A stretch of DNA of 64,000 bases from Heterocephalus glaber (lineage: Eukaryota; Chordata; Mammalia; Rodentia; Bathyergidae), in assembly GCF_000247695.1 (NCBI RefSeq), contig NW_004624748.1:9748482-9812481 (forward strand). The letters run 5' to 3'. Below the pieces are notes generated by a model. It saw only the letters and a list, made by a program, of their open reading frames with translations. It had not been told where the DNA came from and made no database searches. This document shows positions 23,961 through 35,619 of this stretch, one piece after another (position 1 is the first letter of the stretch; each line of letters begins with the position of its first letter). The translations under genes were made by a program, and so were the position numbers.

Positions 23961-24098
23961 GTACATTAATTTTCCTACAAACAACCAAACTTCCTTTGAA
24001 GCGAACCCTTGCAGTAATAACCATAGTTTCCTAAGGTCAACTGGCAATCTAACATGTATCTCAATCTCTAAAGAGAAACAAGCAGTAGCATTTAAAAG

Positions 24099-24104
24099 AC
24101 ACAC

Positions 24105-24142
<38 letters not shown>
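24099..24142 (-). repeat. (TG)n microsatellite 10 bases inside the GTF2F2 intron
   Basis: About 44 bases of CA on the plus strand with one CG interruption, which reads as UG in the GTF2F2 transcript. It begins at intron position +10 relative to the donor GT at 24151-24150. Confidence 0.95.
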
Positions 24143-24144
<2 letters not shown>

Positions 24145-24151
24145 CACCAAC

Positions 24152-24233
24152 CTCTTTAATCTCATGTAGTTTTCACTGGCAGCAGGTCGGCATTCAGCTC
24201 TTTGAACCACTATTCCTTCCAATGAGAGTTTAT
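24152..24233 (-). CDS. GTF2F2: GTF2F2 internal coding exon (RAP30, TFIIF small subunit), 82 bp
   Basis: Read on the minus strand, this encodes KLSLEGIVVQRAECRPAA followed by SENYMRLK. I recognise this as residues ~103-128 of GTF2F2 (RAP30). RAP30 pairs with GTF2F1 (RAP74) to form TFIIF, which binds RNA polymerase II and stabilises the pre-initiation complex in the nucleus. The exon covers the end of the RAP74-dimerisation barrel and the start of the linker. The acceptor is a pyrimidine tract ending TTCCATTCAAG (AG at 24235-24234). The donor is AAAGAG/GTTGGT (GT at 24151-24150); a GT three bases further in is a weaker alternative. With these borders the exon starts and ends in split codons. 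Its 82 bases are not a multiple of three, so skipping it would shift the frame. No other GTF2F2 exon was recognised. KCTD4 lies 12.8 kb upstream in the transcript sense, on the opposite strand. Confidence 0.93.
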
Positions 24234-24304
24234 CTTGAATGGAAAGAAAAAAATATATCAAATGTATTAAAAAATAACATTCATCAGTTCAAGATTGCAA
24301 TTTT

Positions 24305-24382
24305 TTTTGGTACTGGGGATCGAATTTGGGTCCTTGAGCTTGTGCAGCAGGTGGTGAAACCACTGAGCTAAATCCCCGGCCC
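24305..24382 (-). mobile_element. ID-type SINE just upstream of the GTF2F2 exon
   Basis: Reverse-strand ID SINE ending GGGCCGGGGATTTAGCTCAG. It is flanked by target-site duplications AAGATTGCAATTTT (24291-24304) and AAGAATGCAATTTT (24383-24396). It has the same orientation as GTF2F2, with its A-tail pointing at the exon, 72 bases before the 3' splice site. Confidence 0.93.
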
Positions 24383-24969
24383 AAGAATGCAATTTTGTAA
24401 TTTGCATATTACTATAGTAATATGATAATCAAATATAATTAATGGTAAAAATCAAGGAAACAAAGGAATACTATTAAGTTCATAGCAACATTACTGGTTA
24501 GAACAGAAAGGAACCTTCTTCACCTGTTGGGTTTATTTCTTAAGTTGCTATATCCCTTTACCAATTACAGCTTTTACACATTTAGCTCTTTCTAAATAAA
24601 GTGGCTTAAAAGGGCATAAAATCATTATGAAAATTTTGACAGATAAGGAAGCTATCATCTTTAGCAGAGAATTTTTTAAAACATAGCTAATTTAAACCAC
24701 TAAATCAAAGAGATGTGTGTCTAGAATTTCCAGTGACTATAACAGCCAGCCTAGAAAATTCTGCGAAACTGAGTGGATCACTGTCTAGATTATACTGTGT
24801 ACCCGTTCAGCCTGCCAGTTGTTCTGACTTGTTTCCCAGAAGAATTATAAATTTTAGTGTGTCAAAACTGAACTGCTATGAATATCTGTTCAAACAAGAA
24901 AGGTAATTTTCCCTACCATTTATAATTCTTATGGTGACCCTGACTTAAAACCTAGGAGAAACAAGAAAA

Positions 24970-25100
24970 GAAAATAAAAGCTAGCATCTACTGTGTGCCT
25001 ACTGGATACCGAGCACAGTCATGTGACAGAACTTATCTATTATGTCATATGTACATGAATGTCTCATACTGAGACCAGGTTTACCACACTGCGGGAACAT
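24970..25100. mobile_element. possible MIR/L2-like remnant
   Basis: AGCTAGCATCTACTGTGTGC then CTACTGGATACCGAGCACAG resembles an old dispersed repeat. Weak. Confidence 0.3.
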
Positions 25101-25313
25101 ATTACTGCCATTAGAAACAGATATGGTTTAATCATATATCCTTGACAAATATCTGAGTGTTAAGAAGAGACTCAGGAAATTCCCTGACAAATTGGGAATG
25201 CATTTATGATTCATCTCTTTAGAGTGAATTACTTCATTCATTCCACTAACATTAACTAAATGCCTACCATGGAAAGGGCACTATCAAGGCTCTATGGAAT
25301 CAAAGATGATTAT

Positions 25314-25513
25314 GAGGTGTTGCACATCTGTTATCCCAGAGCTCTGGGAGGGGGAAGCAGAAGGGTCTAAAGTTAGAGCCTAACCTAGGCAATCAACAAG
25401 ACCCTGCCTCAAAATATAAATAAAAATAAATAAATAAATAGCACTGAGAATATAGCTCACTCAGCGTGGAGGCCCTGGGTTTAATCCCTAGTATTACAAA
25501 AAAAAAAAAAAGT
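25314..25513 (+). mobile_element. B1-ID composite SINE
   Basis: B1 half (CAGAGCTCTGGGAGGGGGAA), AAATAAATAAATA linker, ID half (AGAATATAGCTCACTCAG, GGGTTTAATCCC), poly(A). Confidence 0.83.
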
Positions 25514-25953
25514 CCTTTGCTGGAAGAGACACATTTACTGGAAGAGACAAATACACTGAACAAAATGTGGAGTACAACTAGAACCAAACCTCTACAATCT
25601 ATATTAGAAAAATCTTTCTTCTTAGGGACCTTTCCTGATTTTGTCTCAAAAATCCAATGGATTCCATATTCTAGCTCCTAAACACCAATTACAAATATAC
25701 TGTGTGTATTAACTATTTCCAGGGTCTTTCAATGCACACAGACAACAAACCTCAAGGAGAGGCTATCAGATGACTCAAAAGAGCAATGATGAGAAGCATG
25801 CCTACCTTACACCAAAAATACTCAAGGGAGGAAATAATAAAAAAACTATAATTGTTTTATATTAAATTTAAAAATCTAAAAATAATTTCCTCTCATGAGT
25901 GAGTTTAATAAGATTAAAATATGAATGTTTTGAAAGCAAAAATAAATCTTATA

Positions 25954-26049
25954 GGGCCGGAGATTTAGCTCAGTGGTTCTGGTGCCTGCCTTGCAAGCAC
26001 AAGGACCCGAGTTTGATCCCTGGTAGCAAAATCAATCAATCAATCAATC
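25954..26049 (+). mobile_element. young ID SINE with (AATC)n tail
   Basis: GGGCCGGAGATTTAGCTCAG body. Target-site duplication AATCTTATA at 25945-25953 and 26050-26058. The tail has expanded as AATC repeats continuous with the target site. Confidence 0.94.
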
Positions 26050-26377
26050 AATCTTATATTCAAGTTTGCCCCTCTGTTGAAGCTGAAAGTTCTATCAGGA
26101 AAATTTATTCACTCATCATAGTAACAGCAAGACTTGGGAAATTCTGATATATAAAGTGCCTCAAATGCATGAAGAAAAGTGCAATACTGGAACATTAATG
26201 CTTTTAAAAAATAAACCCAGAATACCATCCCTAATATAATCATAAATTCAAGTGTTTATTAATGTGTAATACTAAAAGAGCTACCTTTTAAATATCACTT
26301 GTGAATGTTTCCCATTTATTTAACAGTACCTACTCCAGGTGACAGACTGAATTTAATTTTTAGTTAGAGGCTTCTAA

Positions 26378-26575
26378 GCTGGGCATGATGGCCCACACCT
26401 ATAATGCCAGCACTCTGGGAGGCTAAGGCAGGAGAATAACAAGTTTGAGCTCAGCCTGGGCAACTTCCGCAGACTTAGCAAGACCCTGACTCAAAAAATA
26501 ATAAAAGAGCTGGGGATGTAGCTCAGTGTGAAGGCTCTGGGTTCAATCCCAGTATGGCACAAAAAAGGAAGAAAA
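26378..26575 (+). mobile_element. B1-ID composite SINE
   Basis: B1 half (CACTCTGGGAGGCTAAGGC), linker ACTCAAAAAATAATAAAA, ID half (GAGCTGGGGATGTAGCTCAG). Confidence 0.87.
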
Positions 26576-26582
26576 GAAAAGA

Positions 26583-26620
26583 AGGCAGGCAACGGAACCA
26601 CTGAGCTAAATCCCCAGCCC
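26583..26620 (-). mobile_element. ID SINE 5' half only
   Basis: CGGAACCACTGAGCTAAATC then CCCAGCCC: the 5' half of a young ID in reverse, with no 3' half or tail. Ordinary target-primed insertion loses the 5' end, so this copy was broken after insertion. Confidence 0.85.
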
Positions 26621-27804
26621 AAAAGTAAGAAATTTTTGAAGAAGACTTCTAAAAAAGGTGTACTAGTAATAGGAAAATAGTTTTGATTTCACAGACCCCT
26701 TGAAAGGGTTTCAGAAATCCTCCTACCTCACGGTTCCCAGGTACATTTTGAGAGCTGCAGGTCTAGAAAAATGACAAAACAGGTATGCAAATCATTTTAA
26801 TACAACAGAGGCATTTTTGATACACCTCCACTTCAGTCACTTCCAGATGAATAAAGGCTTTCAATTCCTCACCATTAAATATAGTGACAGATGCCCATAG
26901 CTCTCTATACAGAAGTGGGTAGCAGGTTAATCTCTAGCACTCCCACATACTTCTGTTCAAATTATTTGAGAATTTGTTGATGCTAGTTTTAGTAATAATG
27001 CCATTTGATTATGCATTATGTAAACTCACTAAATTATGAGTATGCAGGAGAGGGAGATGTTTCTATGGAAAAAACTGGGCTGAATAGTTTGGTAGGCCTT
27101 AATATAAAGGCTTCTCATCTCTGTCAAGTTAGGTATGGGTGGAGACAACTGGAGATTGGAAGACAAGCATAAAATTCTAGAAGGATGAGCATTTTTATTG
27201 TATCACAGTGTCTAAGTTCTCCTTTTATGAAGAAACCAAAAGTGAAAATCTAAACTAAATTACGGGTTTAATTTCCATAAGAAAGATAAAGTAGTCAATT
27301 AGTACCTTATACTCAAAGACCTTACTTTACATGAACATCAGGAGTTAAATTGTAAGCAAAAATGTTTAAGGCATTAGGAATGCATATTGATATCATTTAA
27401 AGAATTATTTTCCTACATTTTAATTTGACCAACTACTGGTCTTTCTTTATGGTGTATGGGATTCCACTGTACAAAACAGAATTTGTTAAAGTTGTGTCAT
27501 AAAACTAAGATGTGCATAGAATACTAGGATTAAACATGTGCACAAAGAGATTATGTTCAGTTGGGGATCAGGAAGAGCTTTGAAATGAGAAAGAGAAAGC
27601 AATGTTTGTGTTACAGATGGAAAAATGTGCAGGATTTAGACAAGTGGTGAGGGTGGTGTTGCAGTCAAGGTTTACAAGGGAATAGATTTAATACAGGACA
27701 CATAATTTACAGAATTATTTTATAACAGTCACCCAAAAAAGTCAAATGCAGACAAGTGCAAGAGATCTGTCCACACTAGAGGAACAAAGAATCCAGCTGA
27801 GGGC

Positions 27805-28255
27805 TTGGATCTTAAGCTAATGTCCCACAAGTCCAGTTGGAGGCCTAGAGCCCACAGCAATGTCTCCTGCAAAGTTTGTATGGAGGATCTGCACCAGGAA
27901 GGCCCAAAGGCCAGTGGTGGAAGCTACAAAGCCTGCACTGATGGGGTGAAGGATTTGTGCGACCAGACTAAGGGAACTACACTGAAGCCAGGAAACAATG
28001 CTCAAGGAGAAGATCAGAGCTCCCCTAACTAGAACAGTAGCCATTCTCAGTGACAGTGAGGACCTGAGCTCCTCTGACAACAGCCAAGTTCTTATCAGGA
28101 AAACCAGCCACAGCAAGCTTCTCCAACAAAATCAACAGCAAACAACGTTCCCATTGAGTTCTCTTTTTATGTTACTGGCAACAATCCTCAGGTGGGTCTT
28201 TCACCCCCAGACCACCCTGATTCAGTTCAGCTGGGTGTTCCAAGTTGACCATTAG
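27805..28255 (+). other. unrecognised open stretch, possible degenerate coding remnant
   Basis: Two overlapping plus-strand frames (27805-28032 and 27998-28255) give unusually GC-richer, protein-like translations for this window, including CKVCMEDLHQEGPKASGG and ILSDSEDLSSSDNS (an acidic Ser-rich motif). They could be one frameshifted frame from a retrocopy or old element. I do not recognise the protein, and there is no splice or start evidence. Confidence 0.25.
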
Positions 28256-29615
28256 TTAATACACCACAGGTGGTGAGAAGGAAGGGCACTGAAGGTATGT
28301 GAATGACCTTAGCAGAGGCTTTTGGTATGTGCCAGGTGATCCCTTCTACTTGAAATTTTCAACTAAGGGACTCACACCACAAATCACTCAAAGGACAGGG
28401 CAATGATAGCAAGAGTAGCAATAAAGCTTCTAAATCGTACTGAAGGCTTTAGAGTGGTTCAGCTCTTACTTTTCTTTCTCTAGGCTTGTTATTTGTTCAA
28501 TGCTTCTTTGTATTATGGGGAAAATTCTAGGCTCTTGTCTAAATCCCCCCACACCCCACCCCTTTTTGGCTAGGTTGGTTTTCCTAATTGGTTTCTGTGA
28601 CATACTTGCAGCCAAAAGAATCTTAGTATGTATGAAGATGATGATGGTATCTTACTTATGCACATGCTGCCACCTAGTTTCACAAAAAAAAAGTGAGAGA
28701 AAATTTTAAATGGTGGGTACATGAAGCACATCCTATAAAAAGTAGGATTCTGTCACTAAATTACAGCGCTCCTTTGGAGAAATTATATCTCTGAGCCTCA
28801 GCATCTCTATAATGAATTTCTGGCATCTCTGAGATCTCTTCCACTAAATAAAAACATTAGCCTTCTGCTCCAATTGGGAGTGTCTTATTTCATTAGTGTT
28901 TATTTTGTTATACTCTCAAAAGGACCTAGATGCAATTAAGTTTTCTCTGGGTATAAATTAGAAAGTGTTTCTTGGAATAACAACAAAAGAAACTGTTTAA
29001 AATTTGAAATTATTGCAATTTCTGCTTTAAACTGCAACGTCCTACTCTATATCTAAACATTAAGATAAATTCTATGCTCAAAAACTGAAAAGAAATGACC
29101 AGGTGTTGCTTCTTTCAAGGTAAAGGCATTCCTAGTTTGAACAAGTTAAAGTAATGAGTAAGCAGAAAGGGCACTTATTAGCACTGGCATCTAAGTAATG
29201 AGATCATGTGTATCAGGAAGTCCTTAGACATCAGGAAGTTTTAGTCATTCACGTCCACAGGGCCACTCAACCCATTTGAGTGTGGAGGCCTTTCAGAACA
29301 CTTCTAACTCCAGTTAAAACAGACCAGTGGGCTAGTAACCAAGACTTTGGACTGTTCCTCAAGAATGTGAAGGAACTCTCTTCTTATTTACATTATTCCT
29401 GTGACTCTGAAAAGGACAGAAGAAATATTTCCAGAGAGGAAGTACATTTAGAAGGTAAATCATTTTTAACATTCTTATAGTCTCCTTTCTTCTGATTTGA
29501 AATATTTTCCTAATAGTTTTCTTGACTGTGAATCTCAGGGTGATGCCACCTGGCATCTTAACAAACAAGTTAGGCAAACTTATAATTCTTAAATTATTAA
29601 AAAGATGGAAAGGTG

Positions 29616-29698
29616 GGCTGAGGATTTAGCTCAGTGGTTCCGCTGCCTGCCTCGTAGCCACAAGGTCCCAAGTTTGATCCCCGGTACAAAAAAAAAAA
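29616..29698 (+). mobile_element. young ID SINE
   Basis: GGCTGAGGATTTAGCTCAGT body. Target-site duplication AAAGATGGAAAGGTG at 29601-29615 and 29699-29713. Confidence 0.96.
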
Positions 29699-29874
29699 AA
29701 AGATGGAAAGGTGATCTTTATTCAAATTTATGAACTGCTGTTATGATCTCTATCTGGCCTTCAAGAATTTTAGGAATAAAAGACTTTTATCAATTTCAAT
29801 AAATCTGATTACCTCAAAGGTAATGAATAGAAGTCACATAAATATTCTCTAAAATTAATCACATTTTGTTTGTT

Positions 29875-30052
29875 TTCCATTAGTGGTGAATGAACCTAGG
29901 GAGAGCTGAGCTACATCCCGAGCTCTTTTTATTTATTTTGAGAAAGGGTCTTGGTAAATTTCCTGGCTGCCAGGCTGGCCTCAAACTTTCAATTCTGCCT
30001 CAACCTCCTAAACACAGTAGTTGGGATTACAGGCATGTGACTCTGTCCTGCT
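29875..30052 (-). mobile_element. B1-ID composite SINE
   Basis: ID remnant (AGCTGAGCTACATCCCGAGC), linker, then reverse B1 (TTGGGATTACAGGCATGTGA). Confidence 0.78.
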
Positions 30053-30425
30053 AAACCACCTATTTATATATATTTTTCTTAATATTCAAATTACAAAATG
30101 TGTCTAATGTTTTGGGAATTCCCAATTTAAAATAAAAATTGAAACTGTAGTTTAGGATCTAAGAAAGATTCAACTTCCTCACCTACAATATTCCTCTTTA
30201 AGTTTTTCCTATGGACCGAAGAAAGGGATTATAGCTATATCCCTGAACAAAAAATGCTATAATGCTGCCCAGAGAGTATCTGTGGATGACAAGACTGGGT
30301 GTCAAGGAGCAGAAAGGAAAGCAGTTTGCAAAGGTACAAAATGAATGCTTCAAATGTCTGAAGGAGTTTGGATTGCTCTATCAGTTTACAGAAACTGACT
30401 TCTCATCCAAAAAAAAAAAAAATTA

Positions 30426-30525
30426 GGGCTGAGGATTTAGCTCAGTGGCACCATGCCCACCTCGCAAGTGCAAGGTCTTGAGTTCGATTCCTGGTACGGG
30501 GGATGAGGTGGGTGGGGGTGGGTAG
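30426..30525 (+). mobile_element. ID SINE with G-rich tail
   Basis: GGGCTGAGGATTTAGCTCAG body. After CCTGGTAC comes GGGGGATGAGGTGGGTGGGG rather than poly(A). Confidence 0.9.
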
Positions 30526-31006
30526 TAGATCTAGTGAGCATTTTAAAAAGTGTATGTTTCAATATTTACAAAGCAAAGTTCACATGTTATCATACCTACA
30601 CTTCAGGTTATCATCTTCCTTTTGTTTATTATGCCACATACATAATTAAATCAATATTAAAATATCTTAAATACAGATATAAACATGATGCTGTATAGAG
30701 ACATAATTCCCATTCTCAAAGTTGCTTTCAAGAATAAGAGCCTGATCAAACCCCCAAATAAATTCAGTTATAAAAACAAATACTGCATATAGATACAGCA
30801 ATGCTAAATTGTATATAATAAAAGAAAACGGGTAGAGAAATCATAGTATTATAACACAGGTTGATTTTTCCAGTATCCAAAGTGCTTACGACCAGAATGT
30901 TTCCAATTTCTGATTTTTCTTGGATTCTGGAATATTTTCATAGGCTTTACTGGTTGACACCCCTAACCCAGAAATTCAAAATCCAAAACTTCTTTAACCA
31001 TTTTGG

Positions 31007-31108
31007 AGGGCTGGGGATATAGTTTGGGGCAGAGCACTTGCTTAGTACCTGTGAGGTCCTGGGTTTAATTTCCAGCACTGGAGGAAAACAAAAGAAAACA
31101 AAACAAAA
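31007..31108 (+). mobile_element. older ID SINE
   Basis: AGGGCTGGGGATATAGTTTG, GGGTTTAATTTCCAGCAC and an AAACAAAAC tail. Target-site duplication CATTTTGG at 30999-31006 and 31109-31116. Confidence 0.88.
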
Positions 31109-31512
31109 CATTTTGGGTTTTCAGATTAGGGATACACAGCCTATAGTTTGATGCTATCTAGCTTTAGCAGTTCGACATTTAAAATGAAAAAAAAAAATTA
31201 AAAAGAAAAATAGCAAAAATGAGTCCATAGAAAAATCCTTCTGGAAAGATTAAGTGTCCCAGAGAACAGACTTACACTATAGAGTTATGTTTTGGCCAAA
31301 CAGTATCAAACACTTATGGTAGATATGAGGGACACAAGGAAGTACTCTGTGCTTACAGTCAGTCCTCTGTGCTTAGGAAGACTACAATTGAAGGACACAA
31401 TATCCATTTAATACTCACAGAAGATTCAATGCCAACATTTTAAAATCAATTGAATATAATTCAAGTTCCATAAAATTTCACCTTTAATAACTCTTGTTCT
31501 CTTTACTATGTT

Positions 31513-31597
31513 GTTTTGTTTTTGGTACCAGGGAGCGAACTCGGGACCTTGCACTTGCAAGGCAAGCGCTGGAACCACTGAGCTAAATCCCCAGCCC
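31513..31597 (-). mobile_element. young ID SINE
   Basis: Target-site duplication TCTCTTTACTATGTT (31498-31512) and TCTCTTTATTATGTT (31598-31612). Confidence 0.96.
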
Positions 31598-31823
31598 TCT
31601 CTTTATTATGTTTAATCAGTAACAGCAGTAATACCATATACTAGTTTAGCTCTTTATGATTTTCAAAATATTTTAATGTTAAAAGATCTTTCTGCCTTAC
31701 AAAGGTATAAGTTATGAACCCACCACTAAGAACTTCTTCCAGATAAGACTCTTCCTGAGCTCATCAATTTCCTTAATTTGGTGGTTTGTCAAAGCTAGCC
31801 GATCATTAGAATCACATTGGGGA

Positions 31824-31911
31824 GGGCCGGGGATTTACTCAGTGGTGCCACTGCTTGCCTCGCAAGTGCAAGGTCCAGAATTTGATTCCTGGTACCAAAA
31901 AAAAAAAAAAA
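31824..31911 (+). mobile_element. ID SINE, first of a tandem pair
   Basis: GGGCCGGGGATTTACTCAGT, with one base lost in the A box, then B box region and poly(A). Confidence 0.92.
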
Positions 31912-31948
31912 GCAGCAGCTGGGGGAATATTAAAAAAAAAAAAATACT

Positions 31949-32028
31949 GGGCCAGGGATGTAGCTTAGTGGCACCACACCTGCCTGGCAAGCGCAAGGTC
32001 CTGAGTTCAATTTCTGGTACCAAAAAAA
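31949..32028 (+). mobile_element. ID SINE, second of a tandem pair
   Basis: GGGCCAGGGATGTAGCTTAG body and CCAAAAAAACCCCCAAAAC tail, same orientation as its neighbour 38 bases upstream. Confidence 0.92.
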
Positions 32029-32758
32029 CCCCCAAAACACCGTGCCTACTCCCAAAGAACCTGCCTCAACTAATTGTGTGGGGAAGAGCCAGCAGCCACA
32101 TTTTTATATCTATCTCTCTCTCCCCTGTTATCTCCCTTCTTGCTCTTCCCTCCAACCTTCTCTCCCTGTTAATTTTATTTTCTTGAGATATGAAGAAAAT
32201 AGTTCTCAGAGCTGCTCAAAGATGCATTGTAGTATTTGTCATTATTTAATGTACCTTATAAAACATAAAATACTGGCAATAAACTTAGACATGATTTTAA
32301 GCCACACTTCAATTACAGAAATTTTAAAAATGTGAAAAAATATTAAAGAGACTTCTCCATCCCTACTCTGCAATCACTTTACTCTTTAAGAAACCACATG
32401 TGTTCAGAATGAGCCACCATCCCATCCTCTTCTTCACCATCTATCTCATCAATGAGATGCAAAGGATGTAAGTGAAGAGGATAACAGGAGGGAACAGTGG
32501 GAAGGGGCAACATTTGAGAGCAGACTCTCTTTGGTCATTGATTTCACAACAATATTTTTACAACAGTCTTCTAAGTCATGCATGTCATTCATTTAAAGAT
32601 TGGAGGTAATGATTATTAACCTAAAATAATGCTTTCCCCGAGAGAGTAAAATTCTATTTTGCCAAATAGCACTATAAAAATACGTTCTACACAATATTAT
32701 AACTTCAGCATTGATTTGATGGCTCACAGAAGTGTTTTGCTCATTTAGTCCGTAAGAT

Positions 32759-32836
32759 TCTTTTTTTTTTTTTTGGTACCAGAGATCAAACTCAGGACCT
32801 TGCACTTTCGAGGCAGGCGCGATGCTACTAAGCTAA
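32759..32836 (-). mobile_element. ID SINE lacking the last 5' bases
   Basis: T-tail, GGTACCAGAGATCAAACTCA, ending at AAGCTAAG instead of the usual CTAAATCCCCGGCCC. Confidence 0.9.
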
Positions 32837-32924
32837 GAAGTTACTATAAGACTCTAAACTAAATGTTAATACAGAAGCCATACTTCAAAACAAGCCTTTG
32901 TTTAAAAAAAAAAAAAAAAAACAA

Positions 32925-33020
32925 GGGCCAGGGATTTAGCTCAGTGGTTTCGCTGCCTGCTGCGCAAACACAAGGACCCGAGTTCGATCCCCGGTACCAA
33001 AAAAATAAAAAATTAAAAAA
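32925..33020 (+). mobile_element. young ID SINE
   Basis: GGGCCAGGGATTTAGCTCAG body, GAGTTCGATCCCCGGTACC and poly(A) with T interruptions. Inverted relative to the copy at 32759. Confidence 0.95.
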
Positions 33021-33905
33021 ACCTTCAAGTATGACTTCTGCTTACAAAATTACAAAAACATGGGTTTCTGTGAAACATTCATCTTCCAAAAGTACTACAT
33101 GAATTAATACGACTTACAAATTGTCAGAATTACCTCTGTAGTGAAAGGCAAAGAAACATGGAATGGAATTTTCCTTGAACTTCTCAGCTAATCTGTCAAT
33201 TTTATTTGTGCTCTCTTTTCACACATAGTGCTTTATTTTTCACACTCCTCAAATGAGACTAAAAAATTTCTCAGTGTAGCCAAGTTTCCTAGGCTTCTCT
33301 GAAGACTTGGTTCAACACTGCAAAACATTTACAAGTATATTTATCATTCCATTGGACTGGAATGACACATTCACATGCTCTTCTGGCCAGAGGTCATAAC
33401 CAATGAGTCTGAGGAAGGTTCAACCACTGTACATAGTTTGTGAGATGCTATGGTCCATTACATAAGGTAGCTAACATTGTACTTGTGTCAGTATGATTCC
33501 AGTCCCAGAAAACATTTAATGCAGATGAATTTTATATTTCAAAATGAAACTAGTTTTGACATTCAAGTAAAACTACAATAGAGAAAAATCCTTGATTCTT
33601 AAAATATCAATACATAAGAGGGCAGTTTGTTTTACTTTTTAACACACAAAAGGATAACATAAAATATTCATAGAGATATCAAGATGAATGTTTCTCATAT
33701 CCAGTGCTATTAGCAAGAGGCTATGAAGAAGAAAGCCATGTGTCAGCTTGTAAAAAGCATAGGAAGGTCAAAGCACAGATCCATAAAGTAGAAATTGACA
33801 GCTGTTGCTCTAGTTATAGTTGTTTTTACTAAGACAATGGGAACTAATCCCTTCAAAAAACATGCAGAATAAGCATACAGGTGAAAACAACCAAAAAGAT
33901 TTGGT

Positions 33906-33982
33906 AGGGATGGGGATATAGGTTAGAGTTAGTGCTTGCCTAGCATGCATGAGGTTCTGGGTTCGATCTCTAACACTACAAA
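33906..33982 (+). mobile_element. older ID SINE
   Basis: GGGATGGGGATATAGGTTAG, GGGTTCGATCTC, then a TG-rich end. Confidence 0.82.
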
Positions 33983-35619
33983 AATATATGTGTGTGTCCA
34001 TCTCCTCTGAAAAGCAATTTGAATTTCACAGAGGAATGATCTGTTGAAAGTCTAGGGGAATTATCCAACCTTGTATCTTCCAACCTGATAGGAGACCTTC
34101 CTGGTAAGGTTCTACTTACTTTCATGGCATGGAAATATCTCTGGCATATAAAGGGTGCAAGCATGTATTACTATGATGTCCTATGTCAGTCAATCATGGT
34201 GATGACAAGGACCTCATTTCCCATTAGGAGCTGACTGAAAAGATGGGAATTCTTTCCATTATCGTGGAATAAATTCTACACAATACTGATAGTAGATTAG
34301 CATTACCTCATAGTGGAAGCTTTTGCCAGAATTTGGTTAGGCATTGGGTCCAATTAACTCAGACAAGGACCTGTTTAAATGCACAAAGTTGGCTAATGGG
34401 GCTCTTTTGTGTACATGATTACAGATGTCTAAGATACAGGTGATCTAACTCTTGAATTAATGTCATGAAAGAAAACAGGGCCTTTCTAATTTTTGTATCT
34501 TTCTGCCCACAAAGACAGATGAAATCCTCAAATCCAGTAGTCAAGTATATATAGGTAAACTAATTTTTTTTAAGTCCTTCTGCTGAAACCACTGAATTAA
34601 TTCTAGTTTATATTTGCAGTGAGGCAGAGAAATAGTCACATAAACCAAAAATGTTTCCCTTAGTATGTATAGAAGCAGCATTTTAGTCTTAGGGTCACAT
34701 GGACCTGACTGACACTACCTTGCCTAAGCACTCCATATCTCAAATACATATGAATCTAGAACAGACTAATATGACAAGCTTGCAGAAGCAAAGAGCACTC
34801 ATCAGTGGTTCTGAAAATCTGGCAGCAGAATCTAGAACTGAGTTAGCAAGTGTGAGGAATCTCTGAAGTGAAGACTTCTGAAGAGGAAGGCAGTCTCACT
34901 AGCAACAGTCCTGCCTCACCTCCTATTTCCTCACCATATCCCTGGAAGCCCATCTGCTAGCAGTCACAGAATCAAGGGTTCTCCACAGAGACATCTACAG
35001 ACTGGCCAAACAGGGTGTAAGGAAGCAGACCCAGCATTACACAGTATCTAACTATACCACTTTAAACATACAAGAAAATTCTAGCACAGTCTCCATCACT
35101 ACCCTATAGTCAGGCTATACTGATTCTGGTATGCCATAAAATTCATAAAGAGAGGACTATATCTATAAATGCAATTGTTATGATTTTGCTATTACATGGT
35201 GCTGCTCAGTAACCATTTGTAGTGGTAACATAAGAATTCCATGAGTATATTTCTACCCCCTCAAAATGTGATAGCCATAGAAAAGATCTTGATTCTTAAA
35301 CAAACAAAATCAGCACATGACATTGGTGTTAACAAGAGCAAACTCTTCTTAAATGCTGCATGTCTGAAAGAACTGTTGGTCCAAGTGGTGGCTCTGCCAT
35401 TAAAAAGCTATACAATACTAGATAAAACACTAAAAATTCTCTGGAATGCAATTTTATCTTTGGTCAAATGAGGAGGTTTAATTTTATTGTTTCTAAGCAA
35501 AAACTCAGCTCTGAAAATATTTTGCCTTAGTTTTTAAGTCCAATTTCAATGAGCTTTTTGATATCTCAATGACAAATGTTAAATTCCGTGACTGCTATAA
35601 TTAAGAATATAATTTTTTA

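Larger units (their letters stand above)
1..24151 (-). other. GTF2F2: GTF2F2 intron downstream of the exon
   Basis: Inferred intron: the exon coding for the RAP30 segment after residue ~129 was not found on the minus strand here, so it probably lies left of position 1. Stretches with no recognisable content besides the listed repeats are 215-600, 755-1105, 1440-2200, 2585-2885, 4340-5300, 5440-6650, 8820-9640, 9775-10100, 15590-17185, 17615-18830, 19235-20335, 21800-22600 and 22995-23500. Confidence 0.7.
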
